From Lepidodermella squamata (lineage: Eukaryota; Gastrotricha): a stretch of DNA of 64,000 nucleotides. Below are positions 1 to 8,866 of this stretch, one piece after another (within the stretch, counting starts at the first letter, position 1; every line of letters starts with the position of its first letter). The notes under the pieces are model-generated. The model saw nothing but the letters and a program-made list of their open reading frames with translations. It was not told where the DNA came from and searched no databases. The position numbers and the translations under genes were made by a program. The stretch spans positions 496,001-560,000 of the forward strand of contig JBLDXI010000030.1 in the NCBI GenBank assembly GCA_047495785.1, given 5' to 3'.

Positions 1-280
1 AAGGATGCTTTGTCGCAAAATGCGAATCGCATGGAGATTGCTGCAGTGGATTGTAAATGATAATCAATCTATAACACTTGCCTTGGTGTTAAATTTTGAT
101 AATTTTACAGCCGATGTGATTCCGGCAATTGTGTTCATTCGAGCGTCGGCTGCTCCACTGACAATTGCGATGGCGACGTATGCTGTACAGGGTAGGAAGG
201 GTTTTGCCATAGAGAACACGCTAATAGTTCACGGTTCTCTTTCTAGTGCTTGTCATTTCGGAGTCTGTGCGGGCAGATAG
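1..280 (+). CDS. Cysteine-rich secreted peptide, A type (5' end outside window)
   Basis: This is the 3' part of a two-module cysteine-rich peptide gene. Coding blocks are 1-52, 111-191 and 247-280 (TAG at 278-280). The first block reads in frame from GGA at 3-5 and ends with the CC-S-G part of module 1. The second holds the rest of module 1 and the front of module 2, and the third ends with C-H-F-G-V-C. Introns are GT-AG, both phase 2. The second donor is GG|GTAGGA, two bases earlier than in most relatives; without it the frame would stop at TAG 193-195. The sequence is nearly identical to the complete gene at 24335-24674, and exon sizes match (81 and 34 nt). The signal peptide and first cysteine lie upstream of base 1. 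Function unknown; a secreted knottin-like peptide is inferred. Confidence 0.8.
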   Translation, partial: RMLCRKMRIAWRLLQWIVNDNQSITLALVLNFDNFTADVIPAIVFIRASAAPLTIAMATYAVQGRKGFAIENTLIVHGSLSSACHFGVCAGR

Positions 281-1168
281 GATCCTTCACGCACTCACTC
301 ACGCATGTTAGCTGAATTACACAGCATTAACTGTATTGCTTGCTTAAAATTAAATATGGCTGCAGTTGGTTTATCTATTTCAAATGACTTGGTTCCTGTT
401 AATGCAAATGCGGAATTATATGCAAATTATATGCAAATATAAAGCCATTAAGAAAGAACGTCGTACTGTATCCGCCTCATCACACTCACTCTGGTACTAC
501 GCCAAAACCGCTGAAAATTGTTCTCGTTGCGCAACAATCCAAAGGTTTATCTGTCAAGTGTTATGGTGCCTTTTATTTTAGTGTCATTTGTTCCGTATCC
601 GATTGCTCCAGGGGGCAAAATATAACAACGGCTGCGTTCTTCCCCGTTTGCGACGCATCAAATTGTTGAGCGGTCAATGCGCTCTTAAACAGGGAAAAGA
701 GGCACGACATTCATCCAAATCTTGTTGAGTTTTATCACCGTGCCGTGAGTGCCATTATTTTTACTGAAATATAATCTAAAAAATAATAATATAAAAGAGA
801 GGTAACAATCTGACAAATTGAAAAGATCAATTCGTCGGTGCATTTGCAATGACTTTTGGCGACAACTCGAGATGCTTAGAATATTATCACCAAATTTCGA
901 GTTCTCGTCGACAAAGATCAAAGCGTTTACTCATCTGAAATTTCGGGTATTTTTAGAAATTATCTCAAATTTGAAGTAAATTCGAGGTGCCTTGACTGGC
1001 TACAGTATTAAGCTTTCAGTTAAGCTTTTACCAGGTTCCAATAATTCGGACAAGTCATAGCAACCTTTGTCAGAATCAGATGAGCAGCGAGCATCGTACT
1101 ATTTTTCTACTTATAACTTATAACTCTTCACAAAAAAACAGTGAAAAACAGGGGATACCGTACGTCCC
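281..1168. other. Intergenic flank, paralogous to 24675-25745
   Basis: No gene is visible. The stretch aligns patchily with the region behind the 24335 gene: GCATTAACTG at the start, a shared TTGCGCAACAATC-type block, a CGACGCATC-type block, and a shared ATAGCAACCTTTG block near 1060. It is therefore the same duplicated array unit. It ends in a decayed hAT-type repeat, and the virus-like element inserted at 1168/1169. Confidence 0.6.
1163..1168. repeat. Left target-site duplication CGTCCC
   Basis: Six bases directly before the left TIR; the same six bases follow the right TIR at 22503-22508. Confidence 0.88.
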
Positions 1169-1454
1169 AGCAGTAGGAATCGGCCGAAGCTGGGCCAGCC
1201 ACCTCAAAATAAAATTTTCATCTTTTATCATATTCTCCGCGGCAAATCTTCGGCTTTTCGCATAGCCCATGCGAAATGCAAAAATCATCACCAACGAGTC
1301 AAAATCACCGCCTAGGCATATCCAGCTCAAATTAAATTGAGTTTCACCGAACATCAGAATTTTCCGCTCTAAAAAATTTGAGAATAGCCTGAAAAGGGGT
1401 TGTTTTCAGAACACCACCTAGAAATGAAATTTACTCCGGATAAGACGCCCTGCG
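1169..1454 (+). repeat. Left terminal inverted repeat
   Basis: Aligns with the reverse complement of 22217-22502 without length change. It contains a 15-bp palindrome-like block at 1259-1273 (arms GCAT/ATGC around AGCCC) whose loop is in the opposite orientation relative to the surrounding TIR in the other copy. Confidence 0.93.
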
Positions 1455-1934
1455 CACTGTTTTTTCATTGCTAAAGGGTTACCCGTCAATCATGCGACGA
1501 CGCCTGTGTAAATTTTGAATTTTCCGCCAAAGTAAAAAAGCATGCGGCAAATAATTATTAAATAAAAAAATAAAACATATCAATTTATTATTCCTAGTTA
1601 ACATACATTCTGAAAATGAAGAAAATAACATAAACTTTTTTTTTATTCAAAGTGACCTTGACCGCAAGGTGCGTGGCGTGCACGGAACAGCCAAAACGAG
1701 TTTTTTCATGCTCTGGAACCTTCTTCCGGCGCTTTTAAACCGCTGCAGCTCCGCAGATCAGTATCATTCATGCGAATTACAACTTAACTCAATCGTTTCA
1801 GATAATGAATTTCGCGATTCTGTATTTTTTATAATTTTATAATTTATAATTTATTAATTTATTTTAAATAATATTTTTGAATAAATTCATTTTTATTTAT
1901 TTTTATTTATCTGTTTATTTTTAGATAAATTAAA
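1455..1934 (+). promoter_or_regulatory. Promoter and leader of the left-end cargo gene
   Basis: AT-rich leader before the ATG at 1935. Around 1709-1723 there is a GGAACCTTCTTCC block that resembles a heat-shock element (inverted GAA units). It is followed by TTTTAAA near 1734 as a TATA-like box and ATCAGT near 1758 as an initiator, about 25 nt apart. A TTTTTAG acceptor-like site lies at 1918-1924, just before the ATG, so a leader intron or trans-splice site is possible. The heat-shock reading is an inference; the third unit is imperfect. Confidence 0.4.
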
Positions 1935-2639
1935 ATGAATAATCTGGAAGACCTGGCCAATCAACTTGGAGCTAGTCATGCGAAATCTACTCTAAAAATT
2001 CTGGAGGAGATGGGCTTATCGGCAGCAGAACGACAGCCAATTGCTAAGGAGATAGATCGCATCAAGCCAAAGAAAGCAAAACTTATGAATAAAATTCAAT
2101 ACAATCAGCAATTAATTAAATCAATCTTAGATAGGTGGCGACAAGATGAAAAAGTGAGTCTTTTTTTTTTATTTATGTTATGTCAACTGTTTTCTTAATA
2201 TTTTTAGACTCCAAATCTTCACGCGCATAGAATTGGAGAATTATACAATCTTGTCATTTCTGCCGATACCGATATGCTTAGGAAAATGTTGGATTACTTA
2301 AAAACTTGCTTCTTACCCAGTAGTAATAGTGCAATTCTACAGACATATTATGATGACTTAAGCAATCTACTCAATCTTACTAAAGATACTGTTTTCTTTG
2401 TCTTGGAATATCATGTACTCGCTGTTAATTTAGAACAAGTCAAGGGAAAGGCTAAAGATATGGTAGCGAAGAAGTTAGCAAATGTGAACAATGTTATTGA
2501 TAGTGCCATTCCTTCTATTATGAATCCTTTTAGTCTACCTTCTCTTCAATCTAGCAATCATCCTGGATCTGATGTTGCCAACTCTTCGCTTGAAATTGAT
2601 GAGATTTGTGACCAGTTGAAGGGAATAGCATCTGAATGA
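1935..2639 (+). CDS. Spliced cargo protein, possible death-fold domain (216 aa)
   Basis: Two exons, 1935-2153 and 2208-2639, are joined in phase 0 across a 54-nt intron (GTGAGT...TTTTTAG). The protein is helical and soluble, with no signal peptide. Residues about 1-100 show LANQLG near the start, ILDRWRQ at about 63-69, and a hydrophobic helix after TPNLHAHRIGEL. This order of helices resembles a Death domain, in which a W-R-Q segment precedes the last helix. If right, the protein could act in cell-death or immune signalling during infection, but the similarity is by eye only. The C-terminal third is polar and Ser-rich. An AATAAA lies at about 2698. The gene is inside the mobile element, so it is probably captured host DNA. 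Confidence 0.6.
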
Positions 2640-2733
2640 GTGTTCAATCTATTTCTGAAAATTATGTTATGAACAATTATTTTGAAAAACCAAGTTCAAT
2701 AAATCTGCAATTACAATCTTTCTATATTTTTAG

Positions 2734-3656
2734 ATGAATGTTAGCAAAATATTTACTGATGCTATTGGGCGTGGGCGAAAGAAAACCAGAAATTCTCTGA
2801 AGCTCCGAATCGCGAAGAAATTCCATGCTGGCATCATGGCCCATAATAAGGATCTCAATGAAGTTCTGGCCTTCGTTGAAAAAGTCCGTCAATCGAAGCC
2901 TAATGAGCCAATGAAGCGCGTCATCGACTTGGCTAAGAAACTTCCTGACGTTTCTTTGATTGAACCAGTTGAAACTAAGCGTCCGACGAAACCGAAGAAA
3001 AAACGTGCTGGCGAAGAGGCTGAATATCAAGTCGTCGGCGACAACAGCGATGATGAATCTGGTATAGATGAAACAAGAGATGACGATGACGTAGCTTCTA
3101 ATCATACGGCCTCCACTGAAGCTAGTAACGATGTTATTAAGGTACTGTATTAATTATTAATTGCTCGGAATTAAAACGATTCTGTCTTTAGATTTACGGC
3201 GCCGAATATGATATTAGCAGCAACGACAAAATTTGTGATATGTTTGTTAAATTGTATAATGCTAGTTATGATGGTATTGCGAACTTAACTTCTATCACTG
3301 ATTCCCGTTCTGTAGAATCGATTGTAGAGTTTGTAAAAGAAAAGCAAAAATCGTTCAATAAGATTAAAGGCCTACAATTGTTATGTTCTTACTATACTGC
3401 CGAAGCCGTCGATAAACTTTATGGAATGTTTGAAGATAAGAAAGAATTCTATAAACTTGTTTCTGTACAATTCAACTTCGGTAAAACATGGATATCTTAT
3501 CTCTTAAAACTATTCAAATATTATAGATCATATCCAAAGCTTATGAATTGTGCCATCCCGCTTAAACAAATGCTCTACTTAGCTGAAAATACTTCTATTC
3601 TAACATTCTTAGCTGGTAATAAAGCATTTTATGAGACATTAGGATCCAGAGTGTGA
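2734..3656 (+). CDS. Spliced lysine-rich cargo protein, unrecognised (290 aa)
   Basis: Exons 2734-3141 and 3192-3656, phase 0, with intron GTACTG...CTTTAG. The N-terminal 70 residues are basic and helical (RGRKKTRNSLKLR). A KRPTKPKKKR nuclear-signal-like stretch follows at about residue 87, then a very acidic linker rich in Asp, Ser and Thr. The second exon encodes a helical, more hydrophobic domain. I do not recognise the family. The start codon follows an acceptor-like TATTTTTAG directly, about 30 nt after the AATAAA of the upstream gene; this is either operon-like trans-splicing or an alternative exon of that gene. Because the upstream exon 1 also ends in phase 0, exon 1 could splice straight into this frame. 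Confidence 0.65.
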
Positions 3657-3682
3657 TTACTTAAGCGTATCTCGTAAACTTG

Positions 3683-3996
3683 AAATCTTATGAATTATAA
3701 AATCTCATATTATGTGATCATTATTATCATGGTATGTTACAGATTTGCGTTGTTCACCCAGGTGAACGTGAAATTCTGTTACAATCCTTTCATCGTTAAA
3801 TCTTATGAATTATAAAATCTCGTATTATGTGTTCATTATTATCATGGTATGTTACAGATTTGCGTTGTTCACCCAGGTGAACGTGAAATTCTGTTACAAT
3901 CCTATCATCGTTAAATCTTATGAATTATAAAATCTCGTATTATGTGTTCATTATTATCATGGTATGTTACAGATTTGCGTTGTTCACCCAGGTGAA
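3683..3996. repeat. Tandem repeat, 115-bp period, 2.7 copies, with palindrome
   Basis: Units begin at 3683, 3798 and 3913 (AAATCTTATGAATTATAAAA). Each contains GTTCACCCAGGTGAAC, a near-perfect palindrome with 7-bp arms. The units differ at only a few bases, so the expansion is recent. They lie between the convergent ends of the 2734 gene and the polymerase gene. The rest of 3657-4126 is AT-rich and holds AATAAA near 4059. Confidence 0.9.
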
Positions 3997-4126
3997 CAGT
4001 GTGCTATTAATTGAATCAGTCGAGCTTGATTGAATGATCAAAATTATGATTAATGCCTAATAAAATTAATAAGGAATAAGTAATAAGTACCGGTGTTTTT
4101 ATCTGTAGTAATAGCAGCTTTACACA

Positions 4127-7100
4127 TCACACTGATACATTGCGTATAAATGAGTGTCCATGCGCATATGTGCTCACGCCGTCGCTGCGTACCCATCTTT
4201 TATCATCATATGGACATAGCGCTACTTTAGTACTTTGAATAGTTACCAGCTTATGATTAAACGATCGAATTTGATTGAACGTAGCTTTAGTCACTACATG
4301 CTTCAATACGCAATCTTTATAGTTTTCAAATTGTATCTGCTTTTTCACACAATGTTTGACAACTCCTTTAGCTTTCTTTACTGATGTCTGTTTATAGAGC
4401 CCAGAGTTATCTCCAGCACTCGAAATTACTGTAGATTTAAAGCTATATGATTTGGATCTCAAGCCAACGAATTCAGTAATGGTTGAAAGGGTAATACCTC
4501 CCGCGCATTCATCTTTGAACTTACCAATAACTTTCTTGTTCATGTTTGAATGCAATGCGTGATCTTTAGGGTAATCACTGAAGTCCATCAGTTCTTTGAG
4601 ACTTTCCATGTCCTTATATATATCTGCTGTTTCTACATGATAACACAGTGAATCAGTATCAGTGAATAAGAGCTTCGCTTTATCGCCATAACTATTCTTT
4701 ATCACGTTGTAATGAAAATCATACATTAGAGTTTTCGATAATTCTAAAACGCTGAAACCGACAATAATCGGACGATCAAATTTAATTGATGTTTTTGCCA
4801 TATTTACGCTGCATAAATCTTCGGCAATCACTTTGGCATCTTTGAAATTTGGCTTGTTTATCAATTTTTGTAATTTCGTGGATTGAGTCACAAGTCTAAC
4901 GTCAACTCTTTTTCTTAGATTCTCCATAGTTTTTCCGAATACGGCATTATTCATTAATTTGAAGAAGTCTTTTTCAAAGTCATTTTTAGCTTCACTTCTT
5001 TTCTTAGTATTAAATTCAATATACGGTGCCAGCCATTTGGACTGCTCAAAGATCAACACTTTATGCACTTTTTTCAAAACCAAACCCATTTTCAATGCCT
5101 GCTTCAGGTTTCTGTAATGAATAATATAGCGAGTCTTGTCATATAGATTTTGAGTCAGCTTTTTCATGACTGGCGGTTTCGGCAGCTTCAATTCTTGGAT
5201 AACATTTTGCATGAAAGGGCTAGGGTTGCAACTTGTCTGCTCAGGGCAGAATGGATAGTCATTATGCGCATCGTGCAGCGTTGCAGGATATTCTAAATCT
5301 ACCATAAACATATATCCAGTGTTATCATCATCTCCTAAATTCATTATAAATTCGGTGGTATATTTATCCAAGTTATTTTCCCATTGATATCGTCCCAATG
5401 GTAATACTTGTGACATGGCATAGCCGTAAAGATTATTAGCATCCAGGTATATTATATATGAATCAGGCTTCGCCGGATCGTATTCTAACATGTATTTGTT
5501 GTTTGCTCCTGCATATCTATGAGTAATTACGCTGACACCGCCTCGAATTCCCTCCTCTACAAATGTTAGCATTTCTTCGTTATCTAATAGTTCGATTTGA
5601 ACTCCGGTTTTCTTCAACATGGCATCCCAGGACAAGCTTGGTGCCGTTAAATAATGAGCAGGATCCAAAGTATAATACTTCATACATGTTTCCCTGAAAC
5701 TTTCGAAACAATCAGCTAAAAGTAACACATCAGTTTTCAAATAAAGGTTATGATAGTCTTTCAGTTTTCGACAGCCAAATTCATTATATACACGTTTAGC
5801 GTGTTCATAATCTTCTCGTGATATTGGTACCCGCTCTAATTTCTCATCTATTGAACTTGAGTGAAGGCTGCTAGAAAAATGTTCAATATCTGGTAGCGAA
5901 GGCTCCTCCAATTTTTCAGGGCCATCCATATATTCATAGGGATAAAATCCCTTCTGTTTTATCAGATCTAATTGCAGGTCTGTCAACCTCGAAAATTGAC
6001 TCTTTAAATGAGGAAACGCTCCGTTTGATTTTTTCAAATTTTGTACCAAATCAGCCAAACTTATTGACATGAAATTAAGACTATCCATGAACCTTAATTT
6101 TCCAACGTTGAAGGAAATGAATTTCTCTGAGCTATTCGCAATCGCTCCTATCTGTAGCAGAGGTTTCTTGCTACGATTTTTCTGATCCTTTGGTAATTTA
6201 TCCCTTTCTTTTATTCTTTCCTCATTTATTTCCTCTATCACTTTTCCAGCTGCCTGTAAAATCAAATGTGCATCATAACCTTTCAAATTATGAAATACAA
6301 CTGGTATATTGATATTTCTATAGCTATATTTCAAGTTACATAAACTATGAGCTGCACCTCTGTAATAACCTGTCAGATGATCATGATCTCGCACTTTTTT
6401 CAATTTCTCTGAATCATTGACAATGACGCCTTTGCAAATATGACACTGTGATGCCTTATTGTATTCCATTTCTTGTTGCCTTGTCAATTGCATCGCCTTG
6501 TTGGTATTTCTCAGATATGTACTCAAAAAAGATTCGGTTTTTATCAAATATCTCAGAAATTTCTCAGTGCATTCCTCGCCCTCAAATTTTACATACCGTG
6601 AGGTGATGCTATCCACATCACTTGCAAGGTAAGCACCAAAAGAGTTCGCTACATGTTTCTGAAAAATATTCGAGTTTTCTCCCTTTTTCTCATCTGTTTT
6701 AACCAGGAAACTCTCTGCGTCGCAATAAAATACAAATGGTATTTTTAGTTGTTTGCCATAATTTTTAAACATAACCGATTCGCCCTTGGGCATTTCAACT
6801 TTAACTTTCCCATTTTTCTCATTGCACTTCTGTCTATCAATATGTTGTTGCTTTGACTCAGCGCTATTAAAACCTTGAAAACATTTGAAACACCAGAATC
6901 GCTTATGCTCATGCTTGTTCACTCGTGATAAAAGTGCACTTGGATTTTTAATCCAGCAGTAATGTGCTTGCTTATTTTCAACAATTCTGAGCAGATTAAC
7001 TTCTTCTCGAAATTTTTTATCTGATACGTAAAACGGGAAGAGGACCTCCTTATCAATTTTCCCACATTCAATAATGTTGATTCGTATTTTATTCATATCT

Positions 7101-8368
7101 TCCAATTTCGATATATCTTTAATGGTAACTGGGAATTTTACGCCTTCAATTTTTATCGTACTTTCATATTTAACATACTTCGAAACTCGGTAAGCATGAT
7201 CATCAAATCGATGTCGTGAAGCGAGAATGCTCCATATTATGCATTTATTATCTTTGTTCTGGACATTAATGACAGCTTTTTTATTAGCGATCCATTTGGG
7301 TGTCTCAATATATGAGCCAGCTGCCAGCGGCGTATACGTAAATGTACATACGCTTGTATTTCCAATACCTAACAAAGTCCCACCAGTATCTCGCTGATGG
7401 TATTCTTGAATACTCGACCCCATTTGTGTGAACATATTTTCTACAACACCAGGGATATCTTCGCAACTAATTATTGTTGGGGCTCTCTCATTTGATGAAC
7501 TCCATTTATAAGTTGGTGTCGCGTTATTTTCTTGATAATATAAGGCTGTTATCAACACAGCTTTTACAGGGCCGCGTTCAGTGAATTGTTTCCAATATTC
7601 GTTTATTACTTTAGGTTTAATTTTCCTTGCATATTCGAAAAAATCTATTTCATATGTGTTTGTTGGCTCTAAGTCAGTGCGAGAAAGAATATTTCTGAAA
7701 TGTCCGAAATTATCAACATTTACTATATGAAAGTAATCATCCTTTTCTAAGCTGTTAGTACCTTTAACGTATTTATATCCATCCGCAATGAGCTGATGAA
7801 ACTTATTGCCATCAATTTTGATCTTATTCATTGTTTTTGGGTTGACAACAAACCCAATCTTTTCCTGTCTTTTAAACATTTTATTTGAATTATCTTTAAT
7901 AGCATAGCCCTGTCTTCGCAAGCTTTCATATCTTTCTCCACCTATCAGTATAGGCTCACCATTTATCGGGTCAAATACATATCCTTCTCTTATCTTATTT
8001 TTATATTTGATTAATATGTTATTTTCAGAATCGTAAGCATGTGTATTTCTAACCATTTTTACAAATTCTCTTGATCCGACTTCAATTTTTCCGCCATTTA
8101 AAAATGCTATTTTTTTTAGTTGGTTTCTATATTTTTCATATTTATAATTACGTTCTATCAATTGATTAAATATTTCCCCATTAACAGGGATTAAACTTCC
8201 GTCTTCAGGATTAACAACATGATGAATATACGGCTGACCATTTTTAAGCCATTTTTTACCAATTTCATCATATGTAAAACCCTCTTTAATGTACTTTCTG
8301 AAGGCTTTTCCACCCATTTTCATATCAAAACCCTTTGGACTCTGTATGCACGAATTTTCTTGACTCAT
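4127..8368 (-). CDS. polB: Protein-primed family B DNA polymerase (1413 aa)
   Basis: Replicates the linear element DNA. Exonuclease motifs are Exo I CDAE (D550/E552), Exo II NLKGYD (N694-D699) and Exo III YLKTD (876-880). Polymerase motifs are A, YLDANNLYG (D976); B, KLMNNAVFGK (about 1137-1146); and C, FTDTDS (D1237/D1239). An HNH/zinc module of the type usual in Polinton polymerases, CHIC...RDHDHLTG...CNL, spans 642-678. A C2H2-like finger is at 493-515. The N-terminal 210 residues consist of about five short repeats of the form NP-x-x-G-x-x-I-x-x-x-G-x-x-(F/Y)-x-x-L, as seen in some large DNA viruses. All catalytic residues are present. It is transcribed divergently from the AT-hook gene at 8495 from a TATATA-type early promoter. 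The length is at the upper end for the family because of the N-terminal repeats. Confidence 0.97.
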   Translation of the reverse strand: MSQENSCIQSPKGFDMKMGGKAFRKYIKEGFTYDEIGKKWLKNGQPYIHHVVNPEDGSLIPVNGEIFNQLIERNYKYEKYRNQLKKIAFLNGGKIEVGSREFVKMVRNTHAYDSENNILIKYKNKIREGYVFDPINGEPILIGGERYESLRRQGYAIKDNSNKMFKRQEKIGFVVNPKTMNKIKIDGNKFHQLIADGYKYVKGTNSLEKDDYFHIVNVDNFGHFRNILSRTDLEPTNTYEIDFFEYARKIKPKVINEYWKQFTERGPVKAVLITALYYQENNATPTYKWSSSNERAPTIISCEDIPGVVENMFTQMGSSIQEYHQRDTGGTLLGIGNTSVCTFTYTPLAAGSYIETPKWIANKKAVINVQNKDNKCIIWSILASRHRFDDHAYRVSKYVKYESTIKIEGVKFPVTIKDISKLEDMNKIRINIIECGKIDKEVLFPFYVSDKKFREEVNLLRIVENKQAHYCWIKNPSALLSRVNKHEHKRFWCFKCFQGFNSAESKQQHIDRQKCNEKNGKVKVEMPKGESVMFKNYGKQLKIPFVFYCDAESFLVKTDEKKGENSNIFQKHVANSFGAYLASDVDSITSRYVKFEGEECTEKFLRYLIKTESFLSTYLRNTNKAMQLTRQQEMEYNKASQCHICKGVIVNDSEKLKKVRDHDHLTGYYRGAAHSLCNLKYSYRNINIPVVFHNLKGYDAHLILQAAGKVIEEINEERIKERDKLPKDQKNRSKKPLLQIGAIANSSEKFISFNVGKLRFMDSLNFMSISLADLVQNLKKSNGAFPHLKSQFSRLTDLQLDLIKQKGFYPYEYMDGPEKLEEPSLPDIEHFSSSLHSSSIDEKLERVPISREDYEHAKRVYNEFGCRKLKDYHNLYLKTDVLLLADCFESFRETCMKYYTLDPAHYLTAPSLSWDAMLKKTGVQIELLDNEEMLTFVEEGIRGGVSVITHRYAGANNKYMLEYDPAKPDSYIIYLDANNLYGYAMSQVLPLGRYQWENNLDKYTTEFIMNLGDDDNTGYMFMVDLEYPATLHDAHNDYPFCPEQTSCNPSPFMQNVIQELKLPKPPVMKKLTQNLYDKTRYIIHYRNLKQALKMGLVLKKVHKVLIFEQSKWLAPYIEFNTKKRSEAKNDFEKDFFKLMNNAVFGKTMENLRKRVDVRLVTQSTKLQKLINKPNFKDAKVIAEDLCSVNMAKTSIKFDRPIIVGFSVLELSKTLMYDFHYNVIKNSYGDKAKLLFTDTDSLCYHVETADIYKDMESLKELMDFSDYPKDHALHSNMNKKVIGKFKDECAGGITLSTITEFVGLRSKSYSFKSTVISSAGDNSGLYKQTSVKKAKGVVKHCVKKQIQFENYKDCVLKHVVTKATFNQIRSFNHKLVTIQSTKVALCPYDDKRWVRSDGVSTYAHGHSFIRNVSV

Positions 8369-8494
8369 TCTTATATATATTATATTAAGAAAATAATTCC
8401 TTATATAGAAATTTCAATTTTTTTCTTTTTCCATATTCTTTTTGGAAATGCTTAAAGAATTATTTTCTTGATATAATATATATAGAAATTCACT
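8369..8494. promoter_or_regulatory. Bidirectional early promoter with 28-bp inverted arms
   Basis: Two nearly identical arms face each other. One holds TTATATATATTATATTAAG and AAAATAATTC in front of the polymerase ATG (about 8369-8399). The mirror copy, GAATTATTTTCTTGATATAA, sits in front of the AT-hook ATG (about 8457-8485). This is a symmetrical divergent promoter of the TATATA class, unlike the TCTAG class of the virion genes. Confidence 0.7.
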
Positions 8495-8746
8495 ATGACA
8501 ACAATTAATAAGCAACCCAGAGGTAGACCTAAAAAATACCTGACAGAAGAAGAAAAATTATTAGCATATAAAGAGGTTCATAAAAACAGCTGTAAGAAGT
8601 ACTGGCGTGAAACGTTTCACATGGCGCAATTGAACGATACGATTCTTAATACGACAGATAAGCTGTTGGTTATTTCAGAAAAGCAATTGGAGGAACTTGT
8701 CAGTAACATCATCGCGAATAAATTGAAAAATATTTTCTTGACTTGA
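8495..8746 (+). CDS. Small AT-hook protein (83 aa)
   Basis: Residues 7-15 are QPRGRPKKY, a classic AT-hook core (RGRP) followed by a basic patch. The remainder is helical with Lys/Glu-rich faces and no Cys. A short GRPKKYLTEEE-type N-terminus is familiar from small proteins of giant viruses and related elements. Probable minor-groove DNA binder acting early, in replication or transcription control, since it shares the symmetrical early promoter with the polymerase. No enzyme motif. Confidence 0.75.
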   Translation: MTTINKQPRGRPKKYLTEEEKLLAYKEVHKNSCKKYWRETFHMAQLNDTILNTTDKLLVISEKQLEELVSNIIANKLKNIFLT

Positions 8747-8866
8747 TATATAGATGTGAAATATAAATATTACTTAACGCATTGAAGCCAGTTTGAACTC
8801 ATTCTTATATATCCACCCTTTTCCCATTTTGACTCAGTAGGGAGTAATTCATAAATGCATCACTCT

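Noticed and set aside
1080-1354. Overlapping open frames across the left TIR
   Set aside because: They are only chance frames in the terminal repeat; the same frames recur in the right TIR.
3683-3996. Regular repeats that might suggest a CRISPR array
   Set aside because: The 115-bp units are repeated in full with no unique spacers, and the DNA is eukaryotic.
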